A stretch of 64,000 nt of DNA from an uncultured Ruminococcus sp. (GCA_904418845.1 CAJFQC010000003.1:53735-117734), one strand, 5' to 3'. Counted from the first letter of the stretch, positions 36,824 to 46,596 are shown. Notes: a model not told the origin generated them from the letters alone. Made by a program: numbers and translations.

Positions 36824-37275
36824 GCTCTTTCTTTCCTTTCATAATTGTCGAGATTCTCATTCACCTGAAGCATCAGACGCCGGAACAACAGCTTCTCCTC
36901 CAGGTTCATCCCCTCTAAAAGTATCTGTTCCATCCGGTCCGCTACATCTTTAACAGACTGGATGCAGGACTCTCCCTTCTCCGTCAAAGACAGGCGCATC
37001 ACCCTCTGGTCATAATCGTCGGGTCTGCGGGTAATATACCCGGATTTCTCCATCTTCTGGATCAGTGACGTGATGGACGGGGCAGTCACATTGAGCTGCT
37101 CCGCAAGCTCCTTCTGGGACATAGTCTTCCTCTGATGAAGCGTAAATAATACGCCCGCCGAGCTGCGGTTCATATCAAACTCCTGATACATGCTCTTTGC
37201 TATGTTCATGGCACGGTGTGACACAATCCCAAGAAGTGCCAATATGGGTATACCCTCCATATTGCAACTAAACAT
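36820..37275 (-). CDS. MarR-family regulator of the ABC exporter operon
   Basis: A 151-residue MarR protein with the winged-helix core (MSQKELAEQLNVTAPSITSLIQKMEKSGYITRRP, wing DYDQRV). The ATG at 37273-37275 has GGAGGG about 6 bases upstream and is preferred to a start 29 codons earlier, which would lie across the operator. It is the first gene of the marR-ABC-ABC operon and probably represses it, releasing on ligand binding. Confidence 0.9.
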   Translation of the reverse strand: MFSCNMEGIPILALLGIVSHRAMNIAKSMYQEFDMNRSSAGVLFTLHQRKTMSQKELAEQLNVTAPSITSLIQKMEKSGYITRRPDDYDQRVMRLSLTEKGESCIQSVKDVADRMEQILLEGMNLEEKLLFRRLMLQVNENLDNYERKERA

Positions 37276-37295
37276 TTTCTTCCCTCCACGGTTTA

Positions 37296-37347
37296 ATTTA
37301 GTTAGATAACTAAATGATATATTAGTATTAATACACAATAAAGTCAA
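37296..37347 (-). promoter_or_regulatory. Promoter and MarR operator of the exporter operon
   Basis: On the minus strand, -35 TTGACT (37342-37347) and -10 TAATAT (37319-37324) are 17 bases apart. A perfect inverted repeat ATTTAGTTA/TAACTAAAT with a 2-base centre (37296-37315) lies at the start point. A further TTTAGTTA half-site is at about 37393. Confidence 0.8.
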
Positions 37348-37413
37348 GTATATATTTTCCATTTCATAATTTTTTCATACTTTCTGTATAAATTTAGTTA
37401 ATGTCTTAATTAT

Positions 37414-37542
37414 TTATTTTATCCAGCTGCTAACGACGGCGCCGCGCGAGGGCACAGTAAAGGCGATCTCCACTGCCTTTGAATAAAAATTCGGCTCTGT
37501 GAAGGTCGCCTTTAATTCCTCACTGCCACGGGTAGAAGTCAC
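37414..37542 (-). other. Possible 42-residue peptide frame behind the DUF4317 gene
   Basis: A GTG overlapping the DUF4317 stop (TAGTG) opens 42 codons ending ...SRGAVVSSWIK. The composition is protein-like but no family is recognised, and AAGGA is too close to the GTG for good initiation. It may be a gene relic. Confidence 0.25.
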
Positions 37543-38696
37543 TATCCTTCTTCCTGCTCTTGTTTTGACGATCGGATAGTCCTTACATTGATCCCGTTCA
37601 CCTCGATATGGTCATCCACCGGGATCACAAGACATTGACGTCCGTCGATGATCCTCGTCTCAACTAGGTCTGCTCTTTCCGGATTCACTTTAATGGTCAC
37701 ATCCGGAGTCTCGATATTGAACTTTCTCGTCTCCGCGATGTTAGAGGCAAGGAGTGACGCTTCCTCTCCTGCATTCGCCTCAAAGTTCTGGTCAAAATTC
37801 TCCATCTTTTCTGCGCCTACACCGCTTTTTTCAAAAATTTTCTTTACTTCCGTCTTATCCAGAGACAAGGGCTCCGGCTCCTCCTTGTGCTCTTCGATCA
37901 TCTCATTGAGCGTCTCGTGAATATTGCGCACAGTCTCATAGTCGCTCTCCTCGCCCAGCGTATCCTCAATGATCATCTGGAATGTCTCTTTCTGGGTGTC
38001 CGCAGACATCGGCATCTTTGCTCCTAAGAGCTGCTCGATCAGCTCCGGCTGCAGATCCTCTGATTTCTTTGTATAGTAAAGAACACTGTGGAGATCCGTG
38101 CTGCGGCCATTAAACGCCGGGAAAAGGAATCCTTTTGCCGGAACATCCACGATCCAGTCACGGACGCGGTCCTGAATCCTGTTGTCCTCCGCATTATAGC
38201 TAAGTCCTGCCCTGGACAGTGACACCGGGCAGATGCTCGCAAGCAGATACTCGTATACTTCGTCGGACGCGTCAAACATCTCTATACCGTCGGAAGATTT
38301 CCCCGGGATGTCATACATTGCATGAATCAGGATAATATAATAGTTCTCCGCAAACTCATATGCAGCGATGACCTTATCATAAAACTCTTCCAGCAGCAAG
38401 TCATCTTCCAGCCTGCTGTTCCTGAGTTTAAGCAGGAACTCCTGCGCACCGCCCGGCATCTCCGCATCCAGCGGAAACTCCAGATTCAGCATGTTCTTTC
38501 CCACTGTGCCGGACAATGTCTTTTTGAAAATGTCGAAATACTTAAACGCCTCTTCCTCCGGCAGAGACAAAAAAGCATCCTTTGACTCCATTTTCTTTGT
38601 TTTCTCGTGGTCCACATAGCAGCCGCAGATCCTTGTGATCGCACAGTTTGCAGGTGTAAATTGTTTCCTTATCTCAAGTATTTCTTTCTTATTCAT
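37542..38696 (-). CDS. DUF4317 family protein
   Basis: A 384-residue acidic, apparently cytoplasmic protein. The start MNKKEILEIRKQFTP and the CxxTRICGCYVD-like segment (ITRICGCYVDHEK) fit the DUF4317 family, found mainly in Clostridia. No catalytic motif, membrane span or signal peptide is seen. The function is unknown. It forms its own unit beside the exporter operon. Confidence 0.85.
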   Translation of the reverse strand: MNKKEILEIRKQFTPANCAITRICGCYVDHEKTKKMESKDAFLSLPEEEAFKYFDIFKKTLSGTVGKNMLNLEFPLDAEMPGGAQEFLLKLRNSRLEDDLLLEEFYDKVIAAYEFAENYYIILIHAMYDIPGKSSDGIEMFDASDEVYEYLLASICPVSLSRAGLSYNAEDNRIQDRVRDWIVDVPAKGFLFPAFNGRSTDLHSVLYYTKKSEDLQPELIEQLLGAKMPMSADTQKETFQMIIEDTLGEESDYETVRNIHETLNEMIEEHKEEPEPLSLDKTEVKKIFEKSGVGAEKMENFDQNFEANAGEEASLLASNIAETRKFNIETPDVTIKVNPERADLVETRIIDGRQCLVIPVDDHIEVNGINVRTIRSSKQEQEEG

Positions 38697-38840
38697 TATC
38701 TATATCCCTCACTTTCGTACCCTATTGTACAATAAATCATGCAAGAACGCCAGAACAGAATTTTGCCGCACTGTCTTCTTACAAAGAACCCTCTAGACAA
38801 TAAAACGATTATGTGGTACGATATTCACGGATAAAAAGAA

Positions 38841-38948
38841 CCGGCAATGAGCCGGCCAATAATGACATGTTACGCCCTGCCGCCGGGCAGGGTTCCAAAG
38901 GGCATTCAGCCTCACACCGCAGGCCATAGAAGGTGTGAGACGGATGTC
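38841..38948 (+). other. Structured leader before the MATE gene (three-way-junction fold)
   Basis: Plus strand. A 5-bp hairpin (38841-38845 with 38851-38855) is followed by a possible three-way junction: P1 GACAT/ATGTC (38864-38868, 38944-38948), P2 CCCTGCC/GGCAGGG (38875-38881, 38886-38892) and P3 CTCACACC/GGTGTGAG (38911-38918, 38932-38939). TTTTATTTT follows P1. It may be a riboswitch-like element for the transporter. The minus strand of the first hairpin ends in a T tract and could terminate opposing transcripts. Confidence 0.45.
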
Positions 38949-38986
38949 TTTTATTTTGGCAGTTTTGGAAAGGAGACAGTACAAAA

Positions 38987-40327
38987 ATGAACACAGCATC
39001 AACAAAACAAGAATCCCTCTTCCCCCTTTTTTTCAGATATGTTTCTGCAAATGTCCTGGGAATGATCGGATTCTCCTGCTATATCCTTGCAGATACATTT
39101 TTTATCGCCAGAGGTATCGGAGCGGATGCCCTTGCCGCGCTGAACCTTGCTCTGCCGGCCTACAGCCTGATGAACGGCACGGGGCTGATGATCGGAATGG
39201 GCGCGGCGGCCCGGTACTCCCTGTCAGCCGCCCAGCCAAAGGACAAAATCCATCAGACCATCTTCACACATGCTCTCTATCTGTCTATACCTGCAATCGC
39301 GATCTTCTCTGCCGCAGGAGCGCTGATCCCCGGGCAGATCGCGCATGTCCTCGGAGCCAATGGGGAAACCATCGGTTATGCCACAGATTACCTGCGGGTC
39401 CTCCTCATCTTTTCGCCTCTGTTCCTCGGAAATAATCTGCTCACCTGCTTTGTGCGCAACGACGGAGCGCCCGGGCTGTCCATGGCAGGCATGATCACAG
39501 GAAGCCTGACCAACATTGTGCTGGACTATGTATTCGTCTATCCGCTTGGAATGGGAATGACCGGAGCCGCTATCGCGACCGCGACCGCGCCTGTGGTAAG
39601 CATGGCTGTCTTGTCTGCACATTTTATAAAGAAAAACAACCGCTTCCGTGTTCTTTCTGGCGTGCATTTTTCAGGAAAATGCTGGCTGGATATCTGTGCT
39701 CTCGGTGTATCCTCACTGATTTCAGAGCTGTCCTCTGGTATCGTGATCATTGTGTTTAATTTTCTGATCCTCTCGCTTAACGGGAATACCGGCGTTGCGG
39801 CATACGGTATCATCGCCAACATCGCGCTTGTCCTTGTAGCTGTCTTCACCGGGATCGCGCAAGGCATCCAGCCCATCGTAAGCAAGTGCGCCGCTGCCGG
39901 GAATATGAAAGATTCCTCCGAAAACAGCGCGGTCCGTTCGATAAGGCGGTATGCGCTGATCAGCGCCCTTCTGCTGGCGCTGATCGCCTACACGGCAGTC
40001 ACAGTATGGTCTGTTCCTATCGCAGATCTTTTTAACCGGGATCATAACCCTGCACTGACGGAGATTGCCGCCGGGGGTATGAAAATCTATTTTATCAGCC
40101 TGTTCTTCTCCGGCATCAACATTGTGACTGCCTCCTTCTTAAGCTCCGCAGACCGTCCCAAGCGGGCGTTCGCAGTGTCCATCTTGAGATGCTTCGTGCT
40201 CATCATTCCCGCGGCATGGATCCTGTCCCGCCTCGCCGGGCTGACTGGGATCTGGATGGCAGTGCCGGTGACTGAAGGGATTGTGTGCGTGCTGGCGCTG
40301 ATTTTTCTCTTCCATCTGACAGAATAA
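38987..40327 (+). CDS. MATE family efflux transporter
   Basis: A 446-residue membrane protein with about 12 helices in two related halves, as expected for Na+- or H+-coupled multidrug and toxin extrusion proteins. AAGGAG lies 10 bases before the ATG, behind a structured leader. The gene is convergent with pflA, whose reading frame continues 125 bases into the MATE 3' end. Its GC-rich stretch and odd junction suggest that it was inserted next to pflA. The substrate is unknown. Confidence 0.9.
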   Translation: MNTASTKQESLFPLFFRYVSANVLGMIGFSCYILADTFFIARGIGADALAALNLALPAYSLMNGTGLMIGMGAAARYSLSAAQPKDKIHQTIFTHALYLSIPAIAIFSAAGALIPGQIAHVLGANGETIGYATDYLRVLLIFSPLFLGNNLLTCFVRNDGAPGLSMAGMITGSLTNIVLDYVFVYPLGMGMTGAAIATATAPVVSMAVLSAHFIKKNNRFRVLSGVHFSGKCWLDICALGVSSLISELSSGIVIIVFNFLILSLNGNTGVAAYGIIANIALVLVAVFTGIAQGIQPIVSKCAAAGNMKDSSENSAVRSIRRYALISALLLALIAYTAVTVWSVPIADLFNRDHNPALTEIAAGGMKIYFISLFFSGINIVTASFLSSADRPKRAFAVSILRCFVLIIPAAWILSRLAGLTGIWMAVPVTEGIVCVLALIFLFHLTE

Positions 40328-41060
40328 GTCCCGTATGCAGTAATTCGTTTGCATTTTTTATCCGCTCTTTCGCCGGCGGTTCGACCCCTGCCAGCGGATA
40401 CTCGTACCCTAATTCCTTCCACTTGTACTCGCCAAACGTGTGGTATGGGAGTACCTCTACTTTTTTCACATTGTTTAAAGTCTGTATAAAATCATAAAGT
40501 TTCTTTAGATACTCATCGTTGTCATTTCTCTCCGGCACGAGCACATGGCGTATCCAGACCGGTTTCCTGATCTCAGAGAGATACTGCGCCATATCAAGGA
40601 TATTTTCATTGGTATGGCCTGTCAGGATCTTGTGCTGCTCGTCATCAATGTGCTTGATATCCACAAGAAGCAGATCCGTGTACTTCATCAGCTCATTGAA
40701 TTTCCCGAAGAAGGGCTCCTCTCGTGTAAACGGCGCGCCGCTGGTGTCAATGGTGGTATTGATCCCTTTCTCCTTGGCTTTGCAGAACAACTCAATCAAA
40801 AATTCCATCTGCAGCAGAGGTTCTCCGCCGCTTACTGTGATGCCGCCTCCGTCTTTCCAGTAGGACTTATACCGGAGCGCCTGTTCGATCAACTCATCCG
40901 CACCCTTTTCTTTTCCGATTTTCATATCCCATGTGTCCGGGTTGTGGCAGAACTGGCACCGCATTGGACATCCCGCCATGAAGATAACAAAGCGGACTCC
41001 CGGTCCGTCCACCGAGCCGAAGCTCTCTATCGAATGGATATATCCTTTGGTTCCTGACAT
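40203..41060 (-). CDS. pflA: Pyruvate formate-lyase activating enzyme with antisense-derived tail
   Basis: A 285-residue radical-SAM enzyme that installs the glycyl radical on PflB. The cluster motif is C31, C35 and C38 (CPMRCQFC), and the GGGITVSGGEPLLQ motif follows. Homology to normal PflA (about 245 residues) stops near residue 243. The remaining 42 residues (Ser/Pro/Arg-rich) are encoded by the strand opposite the MATE C-terminus and begin at the MATE stop codon. The core should be functional, since the tail lies after the last conserved part. Confidence 0.92.
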   Translation of the reverse strand: MSGTKGYIHSIESFGSVDGPGVRFVIFMAGCPMRCQFCHNPDTWDMKIGKEKGADELIEQALRYKSYWKDGGGITVSGGEPLLQMEFLIELFCKAKEKGINTTIDTSGAPFTREEPFFGKFNELMKYTDLLLVDIKHIDDEQHKILTGHTNENILDMAQYLSEIRKPVWIRHVLVPERNDNDEYLKKLYDFIQTLNNVKKVEVLPYHTFGEYKWKELGYEYPLAGVEPPAKERIKNANELLHTGLILSDGREKSAPARTQSLQSPALPSRSQSARRGGTGSMPRE

Positions 41061-41108
41061 AATTTTACCTCCTTGCAGATATCGGCGGGGATCATTTCCG
41101 CCGGACCT

Positions 41109-41141
41109 TAAAAAAGGGACGCAGCACTTCCACTACGTCCC
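41109..41141 (-). terminator. Terminator or attenuator between pflB and pflA
   Basis: On the minus strand GGGACGTAG (41133-41141) pairs with CTGCGTCCC (41116-41124, one G-T pair) and is followed by T6-7. It would reduce pflA mRNA relative to pflB, with some read-through feeding pflA. Confidence 0.85.
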
Positions 41142-41225
41142 CTGCTATTATCTCATGTGTTTAAACTGTGGATTACGCCGCTCCACTGTGTGGCAGTCCG
41201 GCTCGCACCATTCGTAAAACCGCGC

Positions 41226-43484
41226 TTACATATGATCGTGGCATGTTCTTGCTATAACGTCAAGCTGCTGTTCTTTTGTCAGATCAATGAACTTAACAGC
41301 GTATCCTGATACACGGATCGTGAAGTTTGCGTACTCCTCTTTCTCCGGATGCTCCATCGCATCGATCAGCTTCTCTGTACCAAATACATTTACGTTCAGA
41401 TGATGTGCCCCCTGATCGAAATATCCGTCCATCACGCGCACAAGATTGTTCTTTCTCTCTGTATCATCATGTCCAAGCGCTCCCGGACTGATGGTCTGTG
41501 TATTGGAGATACCGTCAAGCGCCTGCTCGTACGGAAGCTTCGCTACAGAGTTCAGAGATGCCAGAAGGCCGTTCTTCTCTGCGCCGTAGGACGGGTTCGC
41601 GCCCGGAGCCAGTGGCTCGCCTGCTTTTCTTCCGTCCGGGAGAGAGCCTGTTGCCTTACCATATACCACGTTGGATGTGATCGTAAGGATGGATGTTGTC
41701 GGCTCAGAATTTCTGTATGTGTGGCACTTTTTCAGCTTGCTCATAAATGTGCGCAGCAGCCATACCGCAATCTCGTCCGCACGGTCGTCGTCGTTTCCGT
41801 ATCTCGGGAACTCTCCCTCTGTCTCAAAATCAACCGCAATGCCGTCCTCGTCACGGATCACTTTTACCTTCGCGTACTTGATCGCACTCAAGGAGTCAAC
41901 CACATGTGAGAAGCCTGCGATACCCGTTGCAAATGTACGTCTTACATTTGTGTCGATGAGAGCCATCTCTGCAGCCTCGTAATAATATTTGTCGTGCATA
42001 TAGTGGATCATGTTCAGTGTATCTACATACAGCTTGGACAGCCACTCCATCATCTGGTCATATTTCTCCATCACCTCATCATAATCAAGGTATTCGGATG
42101 TAATCGGTCTGTAGAGCGGCGCGATCTGCTCTTTTGATTTTTCATCCACTCCGCCGTTGATCGCGTAAAGAAGGCATTTCGCGAGGTTTGCGCGCGCTCC
42201 AAAGAACTGGATCTCTTTACCTGTCTGTGTCGCGGACACGCAGCAGCAGATAGAATAGTCATCTCCCCATACCGGACGCATCACATCGTCGTTCTCGTAC
42301 TGGACAGAGCTTGTCTTAACGGAGATGAGTGCCGCATATTTTTTGAAATTCTCCGGCAGATGCGAGGAGTAGAGCACTGTCAGGTTCGGCTCCGGCGACG
42401 GTCCCATGTTCTCCAGGGTATGAAGGAAACGGTAGTCGTTCTTTGTCACCATGTGGCGCCCGTCCATCCCGATGCCCGCCATCTCGAGCGTCGCCCATAC
42501 CGGATCGCCGGAGAACAGCTCGTTGTAGGACGGAACGCGGGCAAACTTCACCATTCTGAACTTCATAACAATATGGTCGATAAGCTCCTGAGCCTGCTCC
42601 TCTGTGAGTATCCCTTTCTCCATATCTCTCTGGATATAGATGTCAAGGAATGTGGAGATACGGCCGACACTCATAGCGGCGCCGTTCTGAGTTTTGATCG
42701 CCGCGAGATATCCAAAATACAGCCACTGGACAGCCTCTTTGGCGTTTGTCGCCGGCTTGGAGATATCGTATCCGTACACGGATGCCATCTCTTTCATCTC
42801 TTTGAGAGCCCTGATCTGGTCAGCGATCTCCTCACGGAGACGGAAATCTGTTCCCTTCATTCCGTGTCTCTCGTACTCGATGAAGTCAGACTGTTTCTTC
42901 TCGATCAGGAAATCGATCCCGTAGAGAGCCACACGGCGGTAGTCACCCACAATACGGCCTCTTCCGTATGTGTCCGGAAGTCCTGTGATGATCTTACTGT
43001 GACGTGCTCTCTTCATTTCAGGAGTGTAAACATCAAATACTGCCTGATTGTGCGTCTTATGATATTTTGTAAAGATTTCATGCAGCTTTTCATTCGGTGT
43101 ATACCCGTATGTCATACAAGCCTTCTCAGCCATCTTGATACCACCGTACGGCATAAACGCTCGCTTGAGCGGCTTGTCTGTCTGAAGACCTACTACCTGC
43201 TCTAAATCTTTCATTTCTTCGTTAATGTATCCCGGACCATATGCTGTCAGGCCGGAAACAATCTCTGTTTCCATGTCCAGAACACCGCCCTTTGCGCGCT
43301 CTTCCTTCTGAAGCCTGGAGAGCTCGCCCCAAAGTTTGTCTGTCGCCTCTGTCGGGCCGGCAAGGAAAGACTCGTCTCCGTCATACTGTGTATAGTTATG
43401 CTGGATGAAATCGCGCACATTGACTTCATCCTGCCAGAGATGTCCTTTGAAGCCTTCCCATTGGTCAAAACTTGTCTTTGCCAT
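41226..43484 (-). CDS. pflB: Formate acetyltransferase (pyruvate formate-lyase)
   Basis: A 752-residue glycyl-radical enzyme converting pyruvate and CoA to acetyl-CoA and formate in fermentation. The adjacent catalytic cysteines lie in ICCCVSATQ and the glycyl-radical motif RVSGYAVKF is 25 residues from the C-terminus (Gly 727). AGGAGG precedes the ATG. It is upstream of its activase, with a terminator-like hairpin between them. A promoter with a Fur-like box lies upstream. Confidence 0.96.
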   Translation of the reverse strand: MAKTSFDQWEGFKGHLWQDEVNVRDFIQHNYTQYDGDESFLAGPTEATDKLWGELSRLQKEERAKGGVLDMETEIVSGLTAYGPGYINEEMKDLEQVVGLQTDKPLKRAFMPYGGIKMAEKACMTYGYTPNEKLHEIFTKYHKTHNQAVFDVYTPEMKRARHSKIITGLPDTYGRGRIVGDYRRVALYGIDFLIEKKQSDFIEYERHGMKGTDFRLREEIADQIRALKEMKEMASVYGYDISKPATNAKEAVQWLYFGYLAAIKTQNGAAMSVGRISTFLDIYIQRDMEKGILTEEQAQELIDHIVMKFRMVKFARVPSYNELFSGDPVWATLEMAGIGMDGRHMVTKNDYRFLHTLENMGPSPEPNLTVLYSSHLPENFKKYAALISVKTSSVQYENDDVMRPVWGDDYSICCCVSATQTGKEIQFFGARANLAKCLLYAINGGVDEKSKEQIAPLYRPITSEYLDYDEVMEKYDQMMEWLSKLYVDTLNMIHYMHDKYYYEAAEMALIDTNVRRTFATGIAGFSHVVDSLSAIKYAKVKVIRDEDGIAVDFETEGEFPRYGNDDDRADEIAVWLLRTFMSKLKKCHTYRNSEPTTSILTITSNVVYGKATGSLPDGRKAGEPLAPGANPSYGAEKNGLLASLNSVAKLPYEQALDGISNTQTISPGALGHDDTERKNNLVRVMDGYFDQGAHHLNVNVFGTEKLIDAMEHPEKEEYANFTIRVSGYAVKFIDLTKEQQLDVIARTCHDHM

Positions 43485-43564
43485 TTTTGAAAACCTCCTG
43501 TGAAATCTTTTAAACTTGTTTCAAAGTGTTGGTTCCTGTCGTCCCCTCTCACTTTTCATGCGCT

Positions 43565-43617
43565 AGTATAACATCGCGTCAAAAAAAACTCAAGCCTTTT
43601 GTTGATAATCGTTCTCA
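43565..43617 (-). promoter_or_regulatory. pflB promoter with Fur-like box
   Basis: -35 TTGAGT (43588-43593) and -10 TATACT (43565-43570) are 17 bases apart on the minus strand. Ten bases upstream of the -35, TGATAATCGTTCTCA (plus strand, 43603-43617) matches the TGATAATNATTATCA Fur box at all but two fixed positions. Confidence 0.6.
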
Positions 43618-43691
43618 AAAATAGCCTTGTATGCAATTATATACAATATCACCGGGTAAATACTATATTTTGTATCTGTATTAACACATCA

Positions 43692-44863
43692 CTACTTTCC
43701 ATAGCGGTATTTCTTTCTCCCTGTCCAAAGGAATCCTGCCGTTACAACCAGTGCCGCCCCCTCTGCGGCAAGCACTGCGATCCACACACCGGTAATTCCC
43801 ATAAGCGCCGGCAGTACCAGCACAGAGATTATCTGAAACACCAGCGTCCGCAGGAAAGAAATTGCCGCTGACACAAGACCGTTATTCAGGGCGGTAAAAA
43901 ATGCCGAACCCCACACGTTTATGCCCATAAAAAGGAATGCCAGTGAGAACAGCCGGAATCCCTCCACTGTCATGTCCGTCAGCGCCCGGTCGTAGCTTAC
44001 GAATATCTCGACCAGTGGCCTAGAAAATACTTCCGCCGCCACTGTAAGCAAGATGCCGCCCACTGTAAGCAGGAACAGACTCTTCTTATACAGATTCCTG
44101 AGTTCCCCGTGATTGCCTGCCCCATAATGGTAACTCACCACCGGTGCGCTTCCGATGGAATACCCCATAAAAACAGCTGTAAAAATAAAGTTTACATACA
44201 TGATGACCCCGAACGCCGCCACTCCATCCTCACCTGCCAGCCTCATGAGCTGAAAATTGTAGAGGATATTGACAAGGGATGTGGACAGGTTCGTCACCAT
44301 CTCCGACGAACCGTTCCCACACGTTTTCAGAAGCACTTTCCCATACATTCTCACTTTGCCTGTAAGCCGGAGCAGACTGTCATTTCTCCTGGCAAAATAG
44401 ATCAGAGGCGCAACCCCGCCCACGATCTGGCCCATCCCAGTGGCCAATGCAGCCCCGGCAAGCCCCCACTGAAAGACCGCAATGAACACATAGTCAAGCA
44501 CAATGTTAGTAAGCCCTGCGGCATAAAGATAAAGCAGACCGCCGAGAATACCACGCTTAAGGCAACTCCCACGTAAATGATCATGGAAAAGTACTGGTGA
44601 GCCAGTTCTTGTTTTCCTTCGCCTATAGTCTTTGCAACCACAGCGCTCCCGCCTGTCCCCAGCATGAAGCCGATCGCCGCCACGCCCATGGATACCGGGA
44701 ATATAAGATTTACCGCAGCAAACGACGTTTTTCCCACAAAATTCGACACAAAAAAACCATCCACCACACTATACATGGACGTACATACGAGCATAAGCAC
44801 GGTGGGCATCGTAAACCGAAGCAGCTTTCTGTAAGTAAAATGATCAGACAGTTGTATCCTCAT
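43692..44863 (-). pseudogene. MATE transporter gene with internal deletion and frameshift
   Basis: The 5' frame (from ATG at 44861-44863) gives a normal MATE start through the third helix (ALSVVFSAVCFIFM), then shifts out of frame. The other frame picks up at YAAGLTNIVLDYVFIAVFQWG and runs normally to the stop at 43692. About 60 residues of the usual MATE sequence are missing at the junction near 44500-44530. No single protein can be made, so the gene is a recent-looking pseudogene. It overlaps the end of the upstream marR gene by 20 bases. Confidence 0.8.
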
Positions 44864-45308
44864 ATTTTTTCAAGCCTCCTGCTTTCCTTTTTAACGCTTC
44901 TATATATTTTTTATTGAGCCGGAGCAGCTCTCTTCTCTCCTCCGGCTCCATTTCCAGAAATGCGCTGTCCTCCACTTCCATAACAGGAAATATCTTCTCC
45001 TGTACCAGCCGTTCGCCCTGTTCCGTCAGAATGATATACTTGTCCCGCCCCGTGCCGCTCTCAAGAGTGATGTAGCCTTGCGCCTCCAGATTTTTCACCG
45101 AAGAATTGATCGTTTTACGGCTGATGCAGCAGCGATCCGCGATCTCTCTCTGGGAACAGTTCCCGTCCAGCTCAACGATACTGTAAAGGATGAGGAAGGC
45201 GCTGTCTGAAAGCCCCGCCTTCACGCACAGTTCATGATACAGACCGTCCATCTCTCGGTAGAGCCGGTTATTTTCATTCAGTTCTTCTGACTGGATATAA
45301 TGGATCAT
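44844..45308 (-). CDS. MarR-family regulator
   Basis: A 154-residue MarR protein with winged helix (CSQREIADRCCISRKTINSSVKNLEAQGYITLE). AAGGAGGA lies before the ATG. It is the first gene of a unit with the MATE pseudogene. Its presumed target transporter is now broken, so it may only repress itself. Two operator-like boxes lie in its promoter. Confidence 0.88.
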   Translation of the reverse strand: MIHYIQSEELNENNRLYREMDGLYHELCVKAGLSDSAFLILYSIVELDGNCSQREIADRCCISRKTINSSVKNLEAQGYITLESGTGRDKYIILTEQGERLVQEKIFPVMEVEDSAFLEMEPEERRELLRLNKKYIEALKRKAGGLKKYEDTTV

Positions 45309-45334
45309 CGCGTTCCTCCTTTATAACACAACAA

Positions 45335-45395
45335 ATCCGAAATCGGACTATGTTTTCGCAAAGCACATTATAGTCTGATTTCGGATCAAAGTCAA
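45335..45395 (-). promoter_or_regulatory. Promoter with two operator boxes for the second MarR gene
   Basis: Minus strand -35 TTGACT (45390-45395), 17 bases, -10 TATAAT (45367-45372). Sixteen-base arms at 45335-45350 and 45371-45386 are reverse complements except at one position. Each contains a small palindrome like CCGAAATCGG. One box covers the -35/-10 spacer and the other lies downstream of the start. Confidence 0.75.
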
Positions 45396-45397
45396 GC

Positions 45398-46573
45398 TTA
45401 TTCATTTTCTGCTAATGTCATGCACTCTTTAAGCGCATCCGCCAGCCCGTCCAGGTCTTCGCGGGTATGAGACGACATAAGTGCCAGCCTCAGCCTTGCG
45501 CTTCCTCTCGCCACGGTAGGATAACGGATAGCTGAAATATAATATCCCCGCTCCTTTAAAAGCTTCATCACCTTCATGGCACGCCCCTCATCCCCGATGA
45601 TGATGGGAATGATCGCCGTCTCCGACTCAGCCTTAATTCCCCGGCTGTTCAATGCGGCGCAGCAGTAGCAGATATTTTCCTGAAGCTTCTGTACTCTCTG
45701 CGGCTGTTCCGTGATCACCCTGATGCCCTGTATGTCTGCGGCTATAGTCGCAGGGGAGAGAGAAGTGGAGAAAATAAAGCTTCTCGCTTTATTAATCAGA
45801 TAATCTATAAGCGTGCGGGAGCCGCAGACAAAGCCTCCTTCTCCCCCAACTGCCTTGCTGAGCGTCCCCATCAGCACATCCACAGAGCCTTCCATCTCAT
45901 AATATTCCTCCGTGCCTCGTCCAGTAGCTCCAATCACGCCAGTGGCGTGAGCTTCATCAATCATAGACAGCAGACCGTAGCGATCCGCCAGATCCACCAG
46001 TCCCGGCAGATCCACAATATCGCCGTCCATACTAAACACTCCGTCACTGACGATCACGCCGTTTCTCCCGGGATGCGCCTTAATCTTTTCTTCCAGATCA
46101 CCCATGTCATTATGCCGATAGATGACCAGATCTGCCTTAGACAGGCGGCACCCATCGATAATGCTGGCATGGTTCAGCTCGTCGCTGTAAATAAGGTCGC
46201 CTTTCCCGGCCAGCGCCGACAGGATTCCCACATTTGCCATATAGCCGGTGTTAAACACTAGCGCTGCCTCTCTCTTTTTAAACCGGGCAATGGTCTCCTC
46301 CAGCTCCACATGAATCCTGGTCGTCCCTGTAGTCAATCGTGAACCGCCGGAACCAGAGCCGTACTCCTCCAAAATCTGGCGGATGTACTCTTTTATCTTC
46401 GGTTCACAGCACAGATCGAGATAGCTGTTTGAAGAAAATAAATGCTGTTTTTGTCCCTCCACCTTTACCTGCGAAGTCTGCGGAGAATCAAAGACTGTCA
46501 TACTCCGAAACAGATTGTCACTTTTTAGCTGCTCAATCTCCCGATCCATCCGTTCCCATTTATCGTTCATCAT
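45398..46573 (-). CDS. bioF: 8-amino-7-oxononanoate synthase
   Basis: A 391-residue PLP enzyme of the alpha-oxoamine synthase family, with the PLP-lysine segment GTLSKAVGGEGG and SMIDEAHATGVIG. The family also includes 2-amino-3-ketobutyrate CoA ligase. The bioW gene 23 bases upstream, which makes pimeloyl-CoA, and a BirA box make BioF the better call. It would join pimeloyl-CoA and alanine. No bioA, bioD or bioB is in the window. Confidence 0.88.
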   Translation of the reverse strand: MMNDKWERMDREIEQLKSDNLFRSMTVFDSPQTSQVKVEGQKQHLFSSNSYLDLCCEPKIKEYIRQILEEYGSGSGGSRLTTGTTRIHVELEETIARFKKREAALVFNTGYMANVGILSALAGKGDLIYSDELNHASIIDGCRLSKADLVIYRHNDMGDLEEKIKAHPGRNGVIVSDGVFSMDGDIVDLPGLVDLADRYGLLSMIDEAHATGVIGATGRGTEEYYEMEGSVDVLMGTLSKAVGGEGGFVCGSRTLIDYLINKARSFIFSTSLSPATIAADIQGIRVITEQPQRVQKLQENICYCCAALNSRGIKAESETAIIPIIIGDEGRAMKVMKLLKERGYYISAIRYPTVARGSARLRLALMSSHTREDLDGLADALKECMTLAENE

Positions 46574-46596
46574 CTATCCCATCCCTTCGGCACATT

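Noticed and set aside
41151..41225. Twenty-five open codons in frame after the pflB TAA, suggesting stop read-through
   Set aside because: A run of this length is expected by chance fairly often, it ends in stops before the terminator, and PflB already ends normally after its glycyl-radical motif.
42360..43205. Long plus-strand open frame inside pflB
   Set aside because: Lies fully antisense to a well-supported gene; composition is that of the reverse complement.
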